A stretch of DNA of 7,545 nt from Hylemonella sp. UBA2468. Lineage in GTDB: Bacteria > Pseudomonadota > Gammaproteobacteria > Burkholderiales > Burkholderiaceae_C. Positions 7,067 through 7,545 of this stretch are shown here, one piece after another (position 1 is the first letter of the stretch; each line of letters starts with the position of its first letter). Below the pieces are notes generated by a model that saw only the letters and a list, made by a program, of their open reading frames with translations, had not been told where the DNA came from and did no database searches. The translations under genes were made by a program, and so were the position numbers. The stretch lies in NCBI GenBank assembly GCA_002342165.1, contig DDPM01000017.1:1-7545 (forward strand), given 5' to 3'.

Positions 7067-7426
7067 ATGGTCACGATGTACGGCATTACCAATTGCGACA
7101 CTGTCAAAAAAGCCCGCTCTTGGTTGGCCGATCGGAGGATAGAGGTGGTGTTTTGGGACTTTAAAAAACAAGGGGTCCAAACAGACGGCCTTGCAACTTG
7201 GGCACATGCTCTAGGCTGGGAGCCCTTGATCAACCGCAAAGGCACCACCTGGCGCAAGTTGGATCCAGCTGTTCAGCAGGCTGTAATAGACGCTGCCAGC
7301 GCCATGAAGCTGATGCAAAGCCAGCCCAGCGTCATCAAGCGCCCGGTGGTCTGTTGGCCAGATGGTTCTGTGAGCGTAGGGTTTGACGCAGCCCTCTGGG
7401 CGCAACGCATAGAAGGTAAGGCCTAA
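7067..7426 (+). CDS. yffB: ArsC/Spx-family thioredoxin-fold protein, YffB type
   Basis: From the chosen ATG the protein has 119 residues of the ArsC-like thioredoxin fold. MYGITNCDTVKKAR (4–17) carries the single N-terminal cysteine, Cys10, in the family's active-loop position. GWEPLINRKGTTWRKL (50–65), DAASAMKLM (75–83) and the IKRPV loop (90–94) match E. coli YffB as I recall it. YffB is often annotated arsenate reductase-like, but its physiological substrate is not established and glutathione-dependent thiol reduction has been proposed. There is no arsenic-resistance neighbour here, so a role in arsenate detoxification is not supported. In-frame ATGs upstream (7016, 7034) would add 17 or 11 residues unlike the family and would crowd or overlap folC, so I prefer 7067; 7076 is also possible. 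No strong ribosome site precedes any of them. It is divergent from folC and followed after 52 bases by the ppnP-like start. Confidence 0.88.
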   Translation: MVTMYGITNCDTVKKARSWLADRRIEVVFWDFKKQGVQTDGLATWAHALGWEPLINRKGTTWRKLDPAVQQAVIDAASAMKLMQSQPSVIKRPVVCWPDGSVSVGFDAALWAQRIEGKA

Positions 7427-7478
7427 AAAATGCATCACCTAAAATCGATTCAACTCAAAGCACAAGTGAACGGCACCA

Positions 7479-7545
7479 ATGACCCCCCCAACCCACCCCC
7501 TTATCCATAACGTCAGCGTTAAACCTCAAGCCAATGTGTACTTTG
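7479..7545 (+). CDS. ppnP: Start of a PpnP-like nucleoside phosphorylase (partial)
   Basis: Only the first 22 codons are present; the gene runs off the window edge. The peptide reads MTPPTHPLIHNVSVKPQANVYF. The part from NVSV to ANVYF resembles the N-terminus of betaproteobacterial PpnP (YaiE/DUF1255), a small cupin-fold pyrimidine/purine nucleoside phosphorylase that splits nucleosides with phosphate into base and ribose 1-phosphate. The start is well bounded: an in-frame TGA lies at 7467–7469 and no other start codon falls between it and this ATG. No good Shine-Dalgarno is seen. It lies 52 bases after yffB in the same direction, so it could be co-transcribed or have its own promoter. The identification rests on a short N-terminal stretch and is tentative. 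Confidence 0.6.
   Translation, partial: MTPPTHPLIHNVSVKPQANVYF

Noticed and set aside
7102..7107. Perfect TTGACA on the minus strand pointing at folC
   Set aside because: No acceptable -10 hexamer lies 16–18 bases downstream (GCCGTA at 17), and the bases encode the conserved DTVKK segment of YffB.
6763..7257. Minus-strand open frame of 164 codons crossing the folC start and yffB
   Set aside because: It is out of frame with folC and antisense to yffB, both of which carry clear family motifs. The encoded peptide has no recognisable domain.
7417..7445. Possible promoter for the ppnP-like gene (TAAAAT at 7440–7445)
   Set aside because: The -10-like hexamer matches 5 of 6 positions, but the -35 position reads TAAGGC and the stretch is generally A-rich, so chance is likely.
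7430..7510. Small ORF of 26 codons after yffB (MHHLKS...)
   Set aside because: It has no ribosome site or family resemblance, and its end overlaps the ppnP-like start in another frame.

Overview
This is a housekeeping stretch of a betaproteobacterial chromosome, most likely order Burkholderiales and probably a Comamonadaceae-like genome. The evidence is the gene order folC–SPOR protein–cvpA–purF–metZ, the style of the proteins (for example the MRKRARHR–membrane-segment start of the SPOR protein), and a moderately GC-rich composition by eye. The genus cannot be fixed from the sequence alone. I see no mobile element, CRISPR array, phage gene or evident transferred cargo, and no candidate for a wholly new system.

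Bases 17–7031 form one long run of minus-strand genes. In transcription order they are folC (folylpolyglutamate/dihydrofolate synthase), a SPOR-domain membrane protein (dedD type), cvpA (membrane protein), purF (first enzyme of purine synthesis), metZ (O-succinylhomoserine sulfhydrylase), gltX (glutamyl-tRNA synthetase), tRNA-Ala(GGC) and tRNA-Glu(TTC). Gaps between the protein genes are 20, 27, 21, 2 and 6 bases, so they look like one operon. The purF–metZ and metZ–gltX junctions place the ribosome binding site in the end of the preceding gene. The tRNA pair follows gltX by 38 bases and has its own consensus -10 box, so it may be transcribed separately as well as by read-through.

Bases 7067–7545 run on the plus strand, divergent from folC: a YffB/ArsC-family thioredoxin-fold protein, then the first 22 codons of a gene resembling ppnP (nucleoside phosphorylase), cut by the window edge.

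The shared theme of the operon is one-carbon, purine and methionine metabolism. FolC makes polyglutamylated folates, which purine synthesis and methionine methylation use; PurF commits PRPP to purines; MetZ makes homocysteine. GltX sits directly before the gene of its own substrate, tRNA-Glu. The second-look items are small: a perfect 17-base palindrome over the gltX stop codon at the tRNA promoter, a GluRS without the Zn-ligand residues of the E. coli enzyme, an in-frame 15-base tandem repeat in the SPOR linker, and a tight folC/yffB divergent junction. No gene-free stretch reaches 300 bases.
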